Below are positions 1-12,253 of a DNA stretch of 64,000 nt, in pieces. Each line of letters opens with the position of its first letter. The stretch's first letter is position 1. The position numbers were made by a program, and so were the translations under genes. This stretch comes from Nannobrachium achirus. Lineage: Eukaryota; Chordata; Actinopteri; Myctophiformes; Myctophidae. The stretch is from contig OY997658.1 of the NCBI GenBank assembly GCA_963921795.1, positions 51,196,462 through 51,260,461 of the forward strand. The letters are read 5' to 3'. The notes beneath the pieces are model-generated. The model ran no database searches and was not told the DNA's origin. It worked only from the letters and a program-made list of their open reading frames with translations.

Positions 1-1340
1 GTTGTGTTCTTCTAGTTCTCTTCTGTGTCTGAGTCAGACTCCTGCTTGACCTTGCATGGCACACTTGCACATAATACTCTATACTATAGCTATACAATGT
101 ATTCACATGTACATCCCATGCAGACTCTACTTGGCATGTATCCTACACTGTAGGCTAGTATGGCTACATACAGGAGTCTTGATTTCGTCGACTAAAACTA
201 TCACAATTTTTTTTAGTCAACTACCTTTTTTTCACTGACAAAAACGGAATAAAAACTAAATAGAAACTAACCTACGATGACTAAATAAATATATTGACAT
301 TTTTTTCAACAAATAAAAATTAGACTAAAATGTTAAGGAACGTCAATTGGAGAAGAGATACAGTAGAAGTAAAATACAAGTAAGTTTATGTTTGGTTTCG
401 CTCGGGTGTTGAGCTCTGAACATAGGAGATCTACAAGCTCACAATGCGCCACAGCTTGTGAGCTTATGATCGGCTGTTTTTCGGCATGTAGCTATGTGAA
501 AATAAGCCATTTTAATGCCATCATGGCCCGCCAAAAATAACTTTTAGACTGTAGATTTGTAGATCTAGTCGACTAAAATCGTATAATATTTAGTCGACTT
601 AAACTAAACTAACACCAAAACATTTTAGATGACTAAAATATGACACAATATATATATATATATATTAAAAAAAAGGAATTTTATTCAAAAGACTATATGA
701 CTAAAAGTAAATCAAAATCTGCATTCAAAAACAACACTGTAGAAAAAGCCTGGGTTTCCGAGGCTATCCATCCTATTCAGTGGTGCGTAGAAAAGTATCA
801 AAATATACTTAAAGTACCAAAAGTAGAATCTACTCTTCGTGCAGAATGTCCCATTTCACATATTTTCAAACGGCTGAACGTACAGTATATGGGGTTTAAG
901 TGTGCTAATGTATCATATATTAACCACTTAGTTACTTTGTAGATTTTGACAGGGACGTGCAGAGAATGTTAGGCCTAGGCCAGACGGAGCTGGATATTTC
1001 ATATATCCACATAGTAAAATATCTAGGTCCACACGACAAAGATATCTAGGTCTAAAATAATCTTAGTCCCCAGACCTCCACTAGGGGGACAAGCACACAC
1101 ACAGTAAAGTCTTCAGAGATATCCGGATTCCATGTCTACACGGATCCAGTGAATCTGATATTTTTCAATGTCTCCACTTATTTATCCGGTTTCAAAAATA
1201 TCCAGCTTTGCGGCCGAAATATCCAGCTCTGTGTAGCCGGCACCTTAGAGAGGCAGGGGCTGAAATTTCTAAAAGGCCCCTTTTGGTGAAAATATCGAAA
1301 ATAGCAGACCTCCAAGCTCACAACGCGTCGCAGACTTGAT
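1..1340. repeat. Decayed DNA-transposon sequence upstream of OlfC
   Basis: Many TAGTCGACTAAA-type stretches (about 180-640), then a segment at about 950-1250 containing CCTCCACTAGGGGGACAAGC and ATATCCAGCT. Both blocks recur at about 32685-33290, and related pieces are at 27862-27960, 42945-43005 and 45870-46156. The last ends in ATCAACACTG, a hAT-like terminus. A palindrome copy is nested at about 426-517 and a half copy at 1298-1335. No gene seen. Confidence 0.55.
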
Positions 1341-1419
1341 ACCGCACTGAACTAAGATCAATCAAGTCAATACTGGAGATGTGACGTAACGGCATGGATT
1401 TCTACACAGAGAGATTAAT

Positions 1420-1525
1420 TATTTCAACATAAGATGCTGCATTCAAGTTTAGAAAAGTAATGTTTGTCAATGTAATGTTTTCTCATGCCAATAAAGCTCC
1501 TTTGAATTGAAAATGTAATTGAATG
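1420..1525 (+). mobile_element. LINE 3' tail fragment
   Basis: Ends CCAATAAAGCTCCTTTGAATTG with a degenerate ATTGAA tail, typical of truncated fish non-LTR LINE 3' ends. The flanks to about 2030 hold nothing I recognise. Confidence 0.45.
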
Positions 1526-2029
1526 CTGCCTTAAGGTATGGCTTGGAAAGGGGGAATTTGCATTTCTTTCACCATGGTAAAAACTATGTGTGCACGTGCC
1601 TGGATTTTTATCATTATTACAAATCATCTTTGATCGTCTGTCAACACCAGACTATACCCAGGTGGGTAGGCCTACTAATTAAACGTGAGCTGCATGGGTG
1701 TGTGTTTACCATGATGTCATCCTGGCCCAGGGCCAGGGTGATGAAATAATGACTCAACAGGTGCAACGTTGGAAAATAATCAATATCCAGGTGCAATTAA
1801 ATGTCACAGGAGATTGTTTCAATACATGCTAACTAACATGAATGAACACATCGACCGGCAGGTATTAATTAATTAATTAATGGCCTCCCTCCAGCGGTTT
1901 CAACGCCATGAGGATAATGGCCGACATACAAAGGCCCGACTTCTCACAAACAGTGTGAGGGTCCGTCGGGGCCCTATCTCCAGGGCCGATGGTCGATGGA
2001 CACAGTTCCTGCATCAAGTGTCTGAGCCT

Positions 2030-2880
2030 AGACCAGGGGTTTTCAAACTTTTTTTTAAAACTCAGGGCACCCCTGTAAATAACCGTTTCATCCACGGCGC
2101 CCCTGAATTACACTGTTCATTTTTAGGAAGAAGGACAAAGTACTGTGTGTATTATGCTTACCTGGAAAGGCACCATACCCCCCTAACACCTCCTCGCCGT
2201 GCTTCTAAGCCTAAAGCGCCCACCAAGAGCGGACATAGGCTCCCTGCTCCACGAGGCAGCTTCAAGGGCGACTACAAGAAGCGACGCCGACCATGACTAT
2301 AGGCGAGTCAATATATGAAAAAATACCAACCAAAAAAATGTACGCAAATGTTTTTTCAACTGATTCTGGTACCTCTGGACATGCTTAAGAACATACTAAA
2401 AAATTAGGAAAATATTCCGGAAAGGCTTCATTTTCAAGATGACGTAACTGGCGTCCACGATGGCGCCCGGGAGCTTAAAATGAATATTTTAAAGCCTACA
2501 CTGCCTGTTTTCTCAGGGGTGTGGTAATCAGAAACGCTATACTGAAACAGTGTCAGAACCCCGGGGTTCTACGAGAGTGTCCCGGGTGGTGACCCGGGAC
2601 AGAGCGGGACAGAGCGGCTCAGCAAATAAATAAAAAAATAGGATTTGACACCGGAAACATGAATCTAGGTGGTCTACAACCTGAGTTACTGGTAAAATAA
2701 GAACAGGTAGTGGCTACCATGGTTATCACGGGACTAATCTGCGATGACCCAACAATAGCCAAAAATGGTTCTTAGGGCATTCTCTATAACACACTGTTTC
2801 CCAAGCACTGGGTCGCGGCCCATTTAAATTGGGTCGCCAAAACATTTCTCTTTTTTTTGCTGGTTAAAAACAAAAACAAA
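2030..2880. repeat. Probable hAT-like MITE fragments
   Basis: CCAGGGGTTTTCAAAC at about 2034 and ACTGTTTCCCAAGCACTGGG at about 2790 resemble ends of common fish hAT MITEs. Partner ends and duplications could not be assigned. No gene seen. Confidence 0.4.
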
Positions 2881-3064
2881 CCGATAATGAGGGGTGAGGA
2901 GGCCCAGCATTCATGGAAATCCCCCTGCAACCAACAGACGGGTGCTGTGAAAGATTACGTAGTGGCATAAGGTGGCACAGAGGGGAAGGCATAGGACTGG
3001 GTATAAAATGTAGCAACTGGACAAAGGGTTTGGGGAAAGGGGGAGGGTTAGACAGAGGACAGTC

Positions 3065-3306
3065 ATGAGGGCTTCTCTAGACACACACCTGCTTTCATAC
3101 TTGACCTTGGTATCGTTCTCTTCATTCTCTGCTTCGTCTTCCTCCTCACCTTCCTCTTCTTCTTGTGAGTTACAGGCACAGTTTAACCTCAACAGAATGT
3201 ACCAGGCTGGGGACTTTGTTCTGGGCGGCTTCTTCATCATACACTCCTTCTCGGTCTTCCCCGAGCTGTCTTTCACCTCCAGGCAACAGGATGCCACATG
3301 CTATGG
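3065..3306 (+). CDS. OlfC exon 1: leader and start of flytrap
   Basis: Encodes a Ser-rich leader and then [17 protein letters not shown] and LGGFF, the family's N-terminal signature. The donor is GG|GTGAGT and the exon ends after two bases of a Gly codon. The leader lies in a TCT/TCC-rich tract, so its length may vary between alleles. Confidence 0.88.
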
Positions 3307-6089
3307 GTGAGTATCACACAGTAGAAAGCAAGATACAAAATAAAGATAACTTTATTGAACATAAATAAAATGTAAGTCTGTCTTTGGCACACAGGGAGGC
3401 AGTCGATATATACAACAATAAAAACACACCATTACATAGAACACACAAATGCATTAAACCCACTAAATAAAATGCATTCCCATAACGCAGCGGCAGTGAT
3501 TAAGGGCTGCAGGGGTTAAGTGGTGGAGCTATTTAAACATTTTCTTATTTAAAATGTCCACTGCAGTTGGCACAGACGATGTCTGGTAACCCTTCTTTTT
3601 GCCTCCTGCCTGATGGTAACAGCTCAAATGAAGGGTGAAGTAGAGTCATTGTAAATCTGAATTGCCTTTTTGGTTATGGAACGGTTGTATATATCCTGAA
3701 GTTGCAATTGTTTGCTTCCAATGACCTTACTATAGTCTGGTTAAAGTAGTTCACCCCCAAAATGACTTTCTTTTCCTATCGATTACTCACACCATGAATA
3801 CTTTAATTCATGGATATTCTTTTGTTTTTGACGCATTCCTAAGCCAATATTTTGATGACTAGCAGTGGTTCCCTATGGAGACACAAAGAGCCTGCTTTGT
3901 TCCCTATGAAGACACAAGGAGTCTCCTCAAGTCTCCATGGGGTGAGTATCGATAGGAAAAAAGTATGGTAATTTTGAGGGTGAACTATTCCCTTTAAGAT
4001 AGCGCTAACGTAGGATTGATGATGTGAAGATCAATGATATGTAATGTTACAGTGACATGTTTGCGTGTTAGTTTTGACGTTGAACAGTTCAGGTACGCCC
4101 AGACCGTGGCTTTTGCCATTACAGAGATAAACAGACATGCCAGCCTTCTGCCCAACGTGACTCTGGGATATAGTCTGTATGACACCTGTTACTCTGTGGG
4201 AGTCGGGTTTCGTGCGTCCATGGCACTGGTCAGTGGGAGAGGGGAGCCGTTTGAACTGGACCAGAGCTGTGTGGGGTCTCCTCCTGTGCTGGGTATTGTG
4301 GGTCCTGATACCTCAGCACATTCTATTGCCATCTCCAGTGTATTAGGTTTGTACAGAGTGCCCCTGGTAAGTTTCCTATACTTGAAATGAACCCCCTTTT
4401 GCTATCACCAGTTCTTTCTTTTTCTTTTATTCTTTTACAAATCTAAAATATAATAAACAATTTATATGGGTCGTTCTTTTTTTTTTGTGAGCGGGCAGAT
4501 GTAGGGCAGGGGTCGGCAACCTTTTTGATTGAAGACCTTATTGGAGGTTTACCTAGGAAAAGGTACATGACAGTACAGTTCACTGGTACATGGTCAACTA
4601 AAAGGATTAACACCACAAGAAAGCATTTGGCTTGTTTAAATTAGGGTCCTTTTTGAACTCATGAAATGCCATGTTTTAATTTTCTTCAGTGTGTAATTTA
4701 TGACACCACATCAAAATGTAATATTTCCAACCGATTTTGATCGTCCATACTGTACATAACATATCATAACCTTTATTTTCTTCTTCTTCTGCTTTTGATC
4801 TATTTTCTTTCACATCAGGATGTAATGATCATTAGACTTAGAGCAATAACCCACCTATCTCCCCGTCTGCCTCCCCAGTCATCAGTTTGAATGAATGTAG
4901 AATGATGCGCAGGATGTAATTTGTATATTTGTAAAATATTTTATTTTAAAAGAAAAATCTCTTGCACTTAAGCCAATGTGCCACCCTTACCCTGTGCCAG
5001 TGTTGGCACCCGTGCCTAATATTGCCCACCTAGGGTGAAGATGAAGAAGGTTTTCAAAAGGTCGGAGTAGTGCAATGCAATGTTTTAAGTTTGATTCTTT
5101 GCCCGGACCTAAGAGAAGGAATCCTGTGGCTCCAGCCGGTCTCAAGATAATGTGTATTTATTTAAATGTTTTATGTTTTCCTCATATAATTGGTGTGGGA
5201 AGTAGGTTAAGCTAATTGGTGTGATGTTCCATATTAGAATAGTCTCTTCTTCGGTTAATTTGAAGCAGGGAGCTAAATCGACATAGTCTTACATCTACAT
5301 AAGTGCAGGGGTCATCAATATGACACTACTTTCCTAATATGTCACTATGGCACATTACGGAGTCGACCAGTACAGTGGTTCTTTGGACTACCCTCAAGGA
5401 ACCCAGAGGGTCCCTCAACCCACTTTGAGGACCACAGCAGTATTTGTTATTGCTACTACTTGTATTTTGCTTGTATTTCTCTCTATGTCTTTCCTCTGTC
5501 TCGCCTTCTCTCTCTCTCTCTCTCTCTTTCTCTTTGCCTTGACGTTGACACAGGCTAGAGTAGACAGATGCCTGGCGATCTTCCAGTTAAGGGGGAGTTT
5601 TTCGTTCCGCTCAGGGTGGGACTGTGGGGTCTCTGCTCTACATGTAAAGTGTCTTGAGACAACTTGCTTTATTAACATTTTATTGAATTGAATTGAAATG
5701 CCCTGTTTGCAAAGCAGTCAAAAATAGATGAAGTGTATTATTATTACAGAACAAATGTGTTGTGTGTTTTTAAGGTAAGCTACTATGCCTTGTGCTCCTG
5801 TCTAAGTGACCGGAATAAGTTCCCGTCCTTCTTTAGAACCATCCCAAGTAACGCCTTCCAGGTGAATGAATGTATCTGTTGGTATCAAGTAGTTCATGTT
5901 CCACACACTTTACAAAAATGTGTAATTATTGATATTGCATAATTATCACCTAATTTGCTGGTGAGTATTAACTGCTGGAGCTGAGGGTCTCTGTTGATTG
6001 ATTGAATACTTTATTAACAGTTAAGGTAGAACAGTGAAAGGTTAAGGTTTTTTCTATCCATTACTCACCCCATGGAAACTTGAATCCAT

Positions 6090-6148
<59 letters not shown>

Positions 6149-7047
6149 ACGGAGGTGATCCGAACCCGGGTCTCCCACGTGAAAGTCCAATATCTTAACC
6201 ATTACGCCAAAGGGATATCCCTATGGAATGAGAGCAGATACTAGACTTTTGAGGCTTCAGGCTGGGGCTGCAACTCTCTCCGCCACACTCACCCCCCTTT
6301 GACCTCCTCCTACAGCAGGGATGGGCAACTTTGATGATGTTGAGGGCCACTATATTTCCACCGTCACTCCAGAGGGCCACATTGCATATTGCCATGTCCT
6401 ACTTTGTCATTCTATTATCTCATACAAAAGAAACAAAAATAGCAGATCTACAAGCTCAAAACGCATCGCGCTGAGATGCGTTTTGAGCTTGTAGATCGGC
6501 TATTTTTGCTTCTTTTGAATTCGAATCCTGACTTATTTTTTGTTTTTTAATTGGAATCCTGAAATGTACAATTGTATTTAATTTAAAATGCATTTAGTTA
6601 TACTCATGTTAACTTTATGAACCTAAATACAAATATGTTGGATATGAAAAAAGACTAACATTTTAGTACTACTATACTAGTCATTAAGCTACTAAGATAG
6701 ACTGAAGTAATTAAAACGGTCATGTTTGCATGTTTGGAATTGTAACAGCTGAAACCAATAATATATCAGTATTCTGATATTAACTTGCGGGCCGCATTAA
6801 GTGAAGGTGGGGGCCGCATGTGGCCCCCGGGCCGCCAGTTGCCCATGTATGTCCTACAGGGAAGCCCGGATCCGGGTCACGGCACCAATTTAACGGAGGT
6901 GATCCGAACCTCCCCACCCGGGTTCGTACCCGGGTCTCCCACGCTAAAGTCCAATATCTTAACCACTAGACCAAAGGGATATCCCTATGGAATGAGAGCA
7001 GATACTAGACTTTTGAGGCTTCAGGCTGGGGCTGCGACTCTCTCCGC

Positions 7048-7093
<46 letters not shown>

Positions 7094-10000
7094 GGGTGCA
7101 ACGATACACAAAATTCACGGTTCGATTCGGTTCGATATTTTTTTGTCAAGGTTCGATATTTTTTCGATACAAAAAAAAAAAAAAAAAAAATCCCCAACAT
7201 TTTTTATTCAAACTAATTTTGTTTCAACTTTCAACAACATCCATATTCTAGGGAGATATTCAACATTTTCAACAACACCCGTATTCTAGGGATGTTGTCA
7301 ACAACATCCATATCCCCAGCCAAAATACTTAATTTAGTCAAAATCAGCTTAACCACTTTAACCCTTATAACCAATCTAGCTTGTAGATCTTCTGTTTTCA
7401 AAAAAGATCCCATCTGAAAATCTTATTTCTCAGCACAATATATTTTCAGATGTTGGTCAACTGCCAAATACATATGAATTTGAGGGTTCCTCCGTTCCTG
7501 ATACAAACTGGTTTGATAACCACTGTTCCATGGTGTGTTCTTAGCAGCATATAAAACAAATGCACCTGATGGAATTGCACTTGACTCATTTGCTGCTGTG
7601 CATTCTTAGCAACATATAAAACTAACTGTAAAATGTAAAAAAAAGAAAAAAAGAAAATGTTCTATGATATTTGATAGAGCTATAATTCACCCATCTTCTG
7701 GGGTGTGTTTTTAGCAGCATAGAACACAGAAACTGGTCCTTATAAAATAAATGTCTCTCTGATTGAGCTATGCAGCATACAAAACAAATGTACCTGATGG
7801 AGTTACACTTGACTCATTTTCTGCTGTGCATTCTAAGCAACAGACAAACTAAAACAGTACCTTGTAAAAAGAAAAAAAGAAAAAAAGTAAATGTGCTATG
7901 ATATCTGATAGAGCTATGAATCACCCATCTTGTATGTAGGGTGTCTAGCAGCATAGGACACCAAATAACTGCATTCTTAGCAAAATATAAAATGAAAACA
8001 GCACCTTATAAAATGTAAAAGAAATAAATGTGCTATGATATCTGATAAAGCTATGGATCACCCATCTTCTGGGGTGTCTAGCAGCATAGGACACAAACAT
8101 ATCTCCTTATAACATAAATGATACCTCACCCTTCTTCTGGGGTGTGTTTTAGCAGCATACAGTAGTACACTGAAACTGGTCCTTATATAATGTCTCTCTG
8201 ATTGAGTTATACCTCACTCACCCATCTTCTGGGGTGTGTTCTTAGGAGCATATTAAACAAAAACAGGTCCATAAAAATAAACCAATAGAAAATAAAATGC
8301 ACTCCCTGTAACTAAATCTACAGTATGTGAGGGGAGCTACATCTCACACTCATCTTCTGGGGTGCCTAATACAACAGCTCTTTTAAATAATAATCTAGGA
8401 CTTAAAAACAAACAAACAAACAAATAAGCTTTACTAAATCTTCATGTTTTTCTTCAGAAACATTTTCTGGTGTCAATACAGATCTGCTTGCTGTGACAAT
8501 GTCACCCGCTGTGGAAAACACCCTCTCACTAGGGACAGAGGTTCCAGGCACAGCCATGTAGCGCCGTGCCAACATGGCAAATCGAGGGTACATTTTGTCA
8601 TGGCCTTTCCACCATTCCAGTGGATCAGCGTCCAGTTTAATGCAGTCCGCTGCCCTGTAGAGGGTCACCTCCTCCTCTGCCACTGTAGCTGCAGACCTGG
8701 TCCTTGGCTCCTGGGTCGTGAACAATTCTCCCAACAAGAAGTCAGCCATGGCTGAGTTCTTTTGTGGTGGAGATGATGAGTCCACTGACTGAGTCTCCAT
8801 GGCTTCTGTTGTTTGGCCCTAAAGAATATAAAAACAACATGATGTTTGTTAACATTAGTTTATGTCAAGGCTCTTCAACAGGGGGCCCAGGACGGGGGTC
8901 CTCAGAGTTACTACAGGGGTCCTCCAAATCTTTGTGTGATAGAAACCACATATATTAACCACTTGAACCCTAGCGTCCATATTCTGAGAACTTAGCAGCA
9001 AAAATAGCCGATCTACAAGCTCACAACGCCTCGCAGTGTGAGGCGTTGTGAGCTTGTAGATCGGCTATTTTCGGCAAAGAGGGTTGGTGTAGAGGGGAAA
9101 AGAGCAGACTAGGTACATAGTGAAAGGTCAAGTTTATAAAGTATTGATGCGGTTTATGTGGTTAAATGAATAAATAAAATAATACCTACCTGTTCAATGA
9201 TCACCACGATCTCACTCTGTGGTGAGTGCATCATGGACTCTCTGGCAAGTGGCAGCATCCAAGTGTTGCAGAGACTTGAATCGTGGATCCAAAGCAGTGC
9301 TTTTGTGTAGGACAGGTACTCCTGAAGCACAGGGTCTGTGTATCTCTTCTCCAGATCATTCCTGGTCTAAAGGACCGTCCAGGAAGAGTGCTCATGTGCG
9401 TCTTGCGGTGACACGCTTCCTAGTTTCTTCTTTTTTTCGCACTGATTTTTGACATTGCACTATTAGGTTGTGTTGGTAGTTTCTGAGTATTTTTGCTTTA
9501 TTTAACAATGACAGTGAGATACTTGTTTGCACTAACTAGCATTGACTGCTATGGTCTCTTTTGCAAGACACCTTATGTATATATACTTATATATTATTCG
9601 CCCCCTCTATTGATGCACCTTCTCTTTATTGGTACTGTACTGCTCTTGTCTTTGTTTTTTGTTTTTTGTTTTTCCCTCTTATCTATCTTTTCTTACGTCT
9701 CTGTAACTTTGTAAATAACTGTATACTGCTGTGCTTCTACTGGACAACTGAATTTCCCCCTTGGGATAATAAAGGTATATCTGATGGCTGCTTTGATATC
9801 CCTCACCGCTGGGCAGTCATCAGCACACGGTTCCATATTGCGCAGGATTGACGTTTTAAATGGCAGGATCATGGATATGGATGGAGATTTGTTTCTCAGT
9901 GCACAAAAACTCCACATAAGGGTAGTCACAGTTTTCAGGGGTTTCATTACTGTTGAGTTGTTCAGCCAGTCTCAGGTCATTGTCAGTTAATGTCGCAAGG

Positions 10001-12010
10001 TTTTTAAGATTCTTCTTCACCCCCTTGTCTGTCATGGCAGCAGAATAGACTGCAGCCTGCTGCTCAATTAATCTCTCCTTCATATCATGAGAGGAATTCC
10101 ACCTCGTTGGACTAGTTTGTTATCAGCAAGCCCCAGCCGCTCCTGTTTTGTCTTCAACACAGCAGCTCTAGTTGAGCTTCTATGAAAGAAGGTGACAATT
10201 TTTCTCATCTTTGCAAGAAGATGAGAAACCGACTGCACATCCATTCCTTTCTGAGCAGCTAAATTAACGACATGGGCAAAGCACGCTATTTGTGGCCTCA
10301 GGCCTGCAACTCCAACAGCATTAACAATATTTCTGGCATTGTCAGTAGTCACAGGGATACTTATGAATAGCCTTTCATCTCCCATTCAGCAGTCATGTAT
10401 TGTAATGTGCGGTTGCAGTGAGGTAGCTAGCTCTGTGTAGCTCTTGACGTCCAGCCGTCTGCTGTTAGAGAAACAGCAGCAATTCTGTCTGTATTTTGGC
10501 TTTTGTCTCGTTGTACAAAGCAGGAATTACATTATCAGTGAAATGGGTTCGTGAAGGAATCGTGTAACGGGGATCAATTACCTTCATCATGTGCACAAAT
10601 CCTTTGCACTCCACTGTAGAGTAGGGTCTCATGTCCGCAGCAAGAAAAACACCAATCGCCCTGGTAATGTCATTTGCCCTCTTTGAGCCATCTAGGTATG
10701 GTTCTTTAAAAGCTCTGTGTAGTGTTTGTTGCATTAGTGATCCCCCCTTTTTTTGTCGTGTTGTGGTTTTCTCGATTTCCACACTGGGGTGATGTCTGAG
10801 TAAATGACTCTTCATGTTTGTAGTATTTCCAGTGGTGTAATTTATCGTTGTGTAACACTTGCCGACATACCGAAAAATAGTATTTTTATCCACAATTCTC
10901 GTCATAACTAACTGGAAAACCAAAGTGGTCCCAAACGCCAGATTTGCTGGATTCTGGAGGATCTTCTATTTCGGGTCTCACTCTCTGTGTAGCCATTGTA
11001 TCAACAGGTTAGCTTAGCAACATGTAGCGTCAGCGTCTCTCTCTGCCATTTGGTCAGTGCCTGCATGTTTTTCTGTAGCCTGGGACGGCTTCCAATTTCG
11101 GGCTTTTGATCCGGTCGGGAGCGGATGGGCTCCTACGTCATTTTGTATTCAAAACGGACTACAGTTTGGCAGGAAACACCAAACCGGAAACAGTTTTAAC
11201 CAGGTTTTAACCCCTACTTGCGCATGCGCTAACTACTTGTGCATGCGCTACTGGGTTGAAACTGTTTCCGGTTTGGTGTTTCCTGCCAAAGTGTAGTCCG
11301 TTTTGAATACAAAATGACGTAGGAGCCCATCCGGTCTAGACCGGATCAAACGACCCGTTTAGTAAACGAAGACCAGGCTTTCCCCCAGCGGAAAGCCTGG
11401 TGACGCGAGGTTAGTTTTTCTGTGTGTGTGGGACTGGGAGGGGAGGAGCACTGGAGTAGAGCAGGTTGGTATAGGCTGCACAATAGAGTGCAAATCTTTC
11501 TTACAACAACTCTGGTTGAGCACAAGAGCGCATAAACCAAAGTTGATAAAATATATATATATATATATATAATTAATTATCGTTCGGTACGTAGCGCGTA
11601 CCGAACCAAGACCCTCGTAACGAACGGTTCGATATCGGTTCATGTATCGTTGCACGTTTAATTATATATATATATTAAGGGTGCAACAATACTTGTACCG
11701 GTATCGAACCGTTCAATACGAGGGTGTACCAAACCGAATGACCTGTACCGAACAATACAATACAATACTACTCCACATCCACATTCACCTGGAACCCCCT
11801 CAAGGACCCCTGGGGGTCCGCAGAGCCACTTAGAGAACCACTACCCTAGAGGTTGGGTACTGTTCAAAGTTAAAACAAAAAAATACGTAGTTATACAAAT
11901 ATATTTATAAATCAAGCCGGCATTTCTGTTTATTTTTTGTATCGAAAAAATATCGAACCGTGACACCAAAACATCGAGCCGAACCGTGAATTTTGTGAAC
12001 CGTTGCACCC

Positions 12011-12060
<50 letters not shown>

Positions 12061-12215
12061 CTGTATATAACAGAGGTGATGCGAACCTCCCCACCCAGGC
12101 TTTGAACCCGGGCGCAAGTCCATTATATTAACCATCACTCCAAAGGGATATCCCTATGAAATGAGGGAGATACAAGACTTTTTGAGGCTTCAGGCTGGGG
12201 CTGTGACTCTCTCCG

Positions 12216-12253
<38 letters not shown>

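Larger units (their letters stand above)
8402..10996 (-). pseudogene. hAT (ZBED-type) transposase pseudogene
   Basis: A broken DNA transposase. The start at 10996 reads [17 protein letters not shown], then [13 protein letters not shown] before a stop. A frame change gives a BED zinc-finger remnant ([10 protein letters not shown]) in which one cysteine of the first pair looks replaced. The middle carries the [13 protein letters not shown] and [11 protein letters not shown] hAT core signatures. [19 protein letters not shown] follows, then another frameshift, then a likely intron (8819-9189, GTAGGT to TTTAG). The last exon has the dimerisation domain with [15 protein letters not shown]. The reading frame is broken several times and a LINE tail interrupts it at about 9350-9790, so it should be inactive. 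Confidence 0.88.
7091..11660 (-). mobile_element. hAT transposon, near full length, decayed
   Basis: The left end TAGGGGTGCAACGATAC and right end GTATCGTTGCAC (11644-11655) are inverted repeats. The transposase remnant reads on the minus strand. About 7540-8370 is noncoding and holds irregular sub-repeats of CTTCTGGGGTGTGTTCTTAG. A palindrome, a LINE tail and a 75-bp-arm foldback are nested inside. It lies in OlfC intron 3. Confidence 0.85.

Noticed and set aside
8402..8800. Domesticated ZBED-like host gene
   Set aside because: The frame is broken upstream by stops, frameshifts and a LINE insertion, and the element still has transposon termini.
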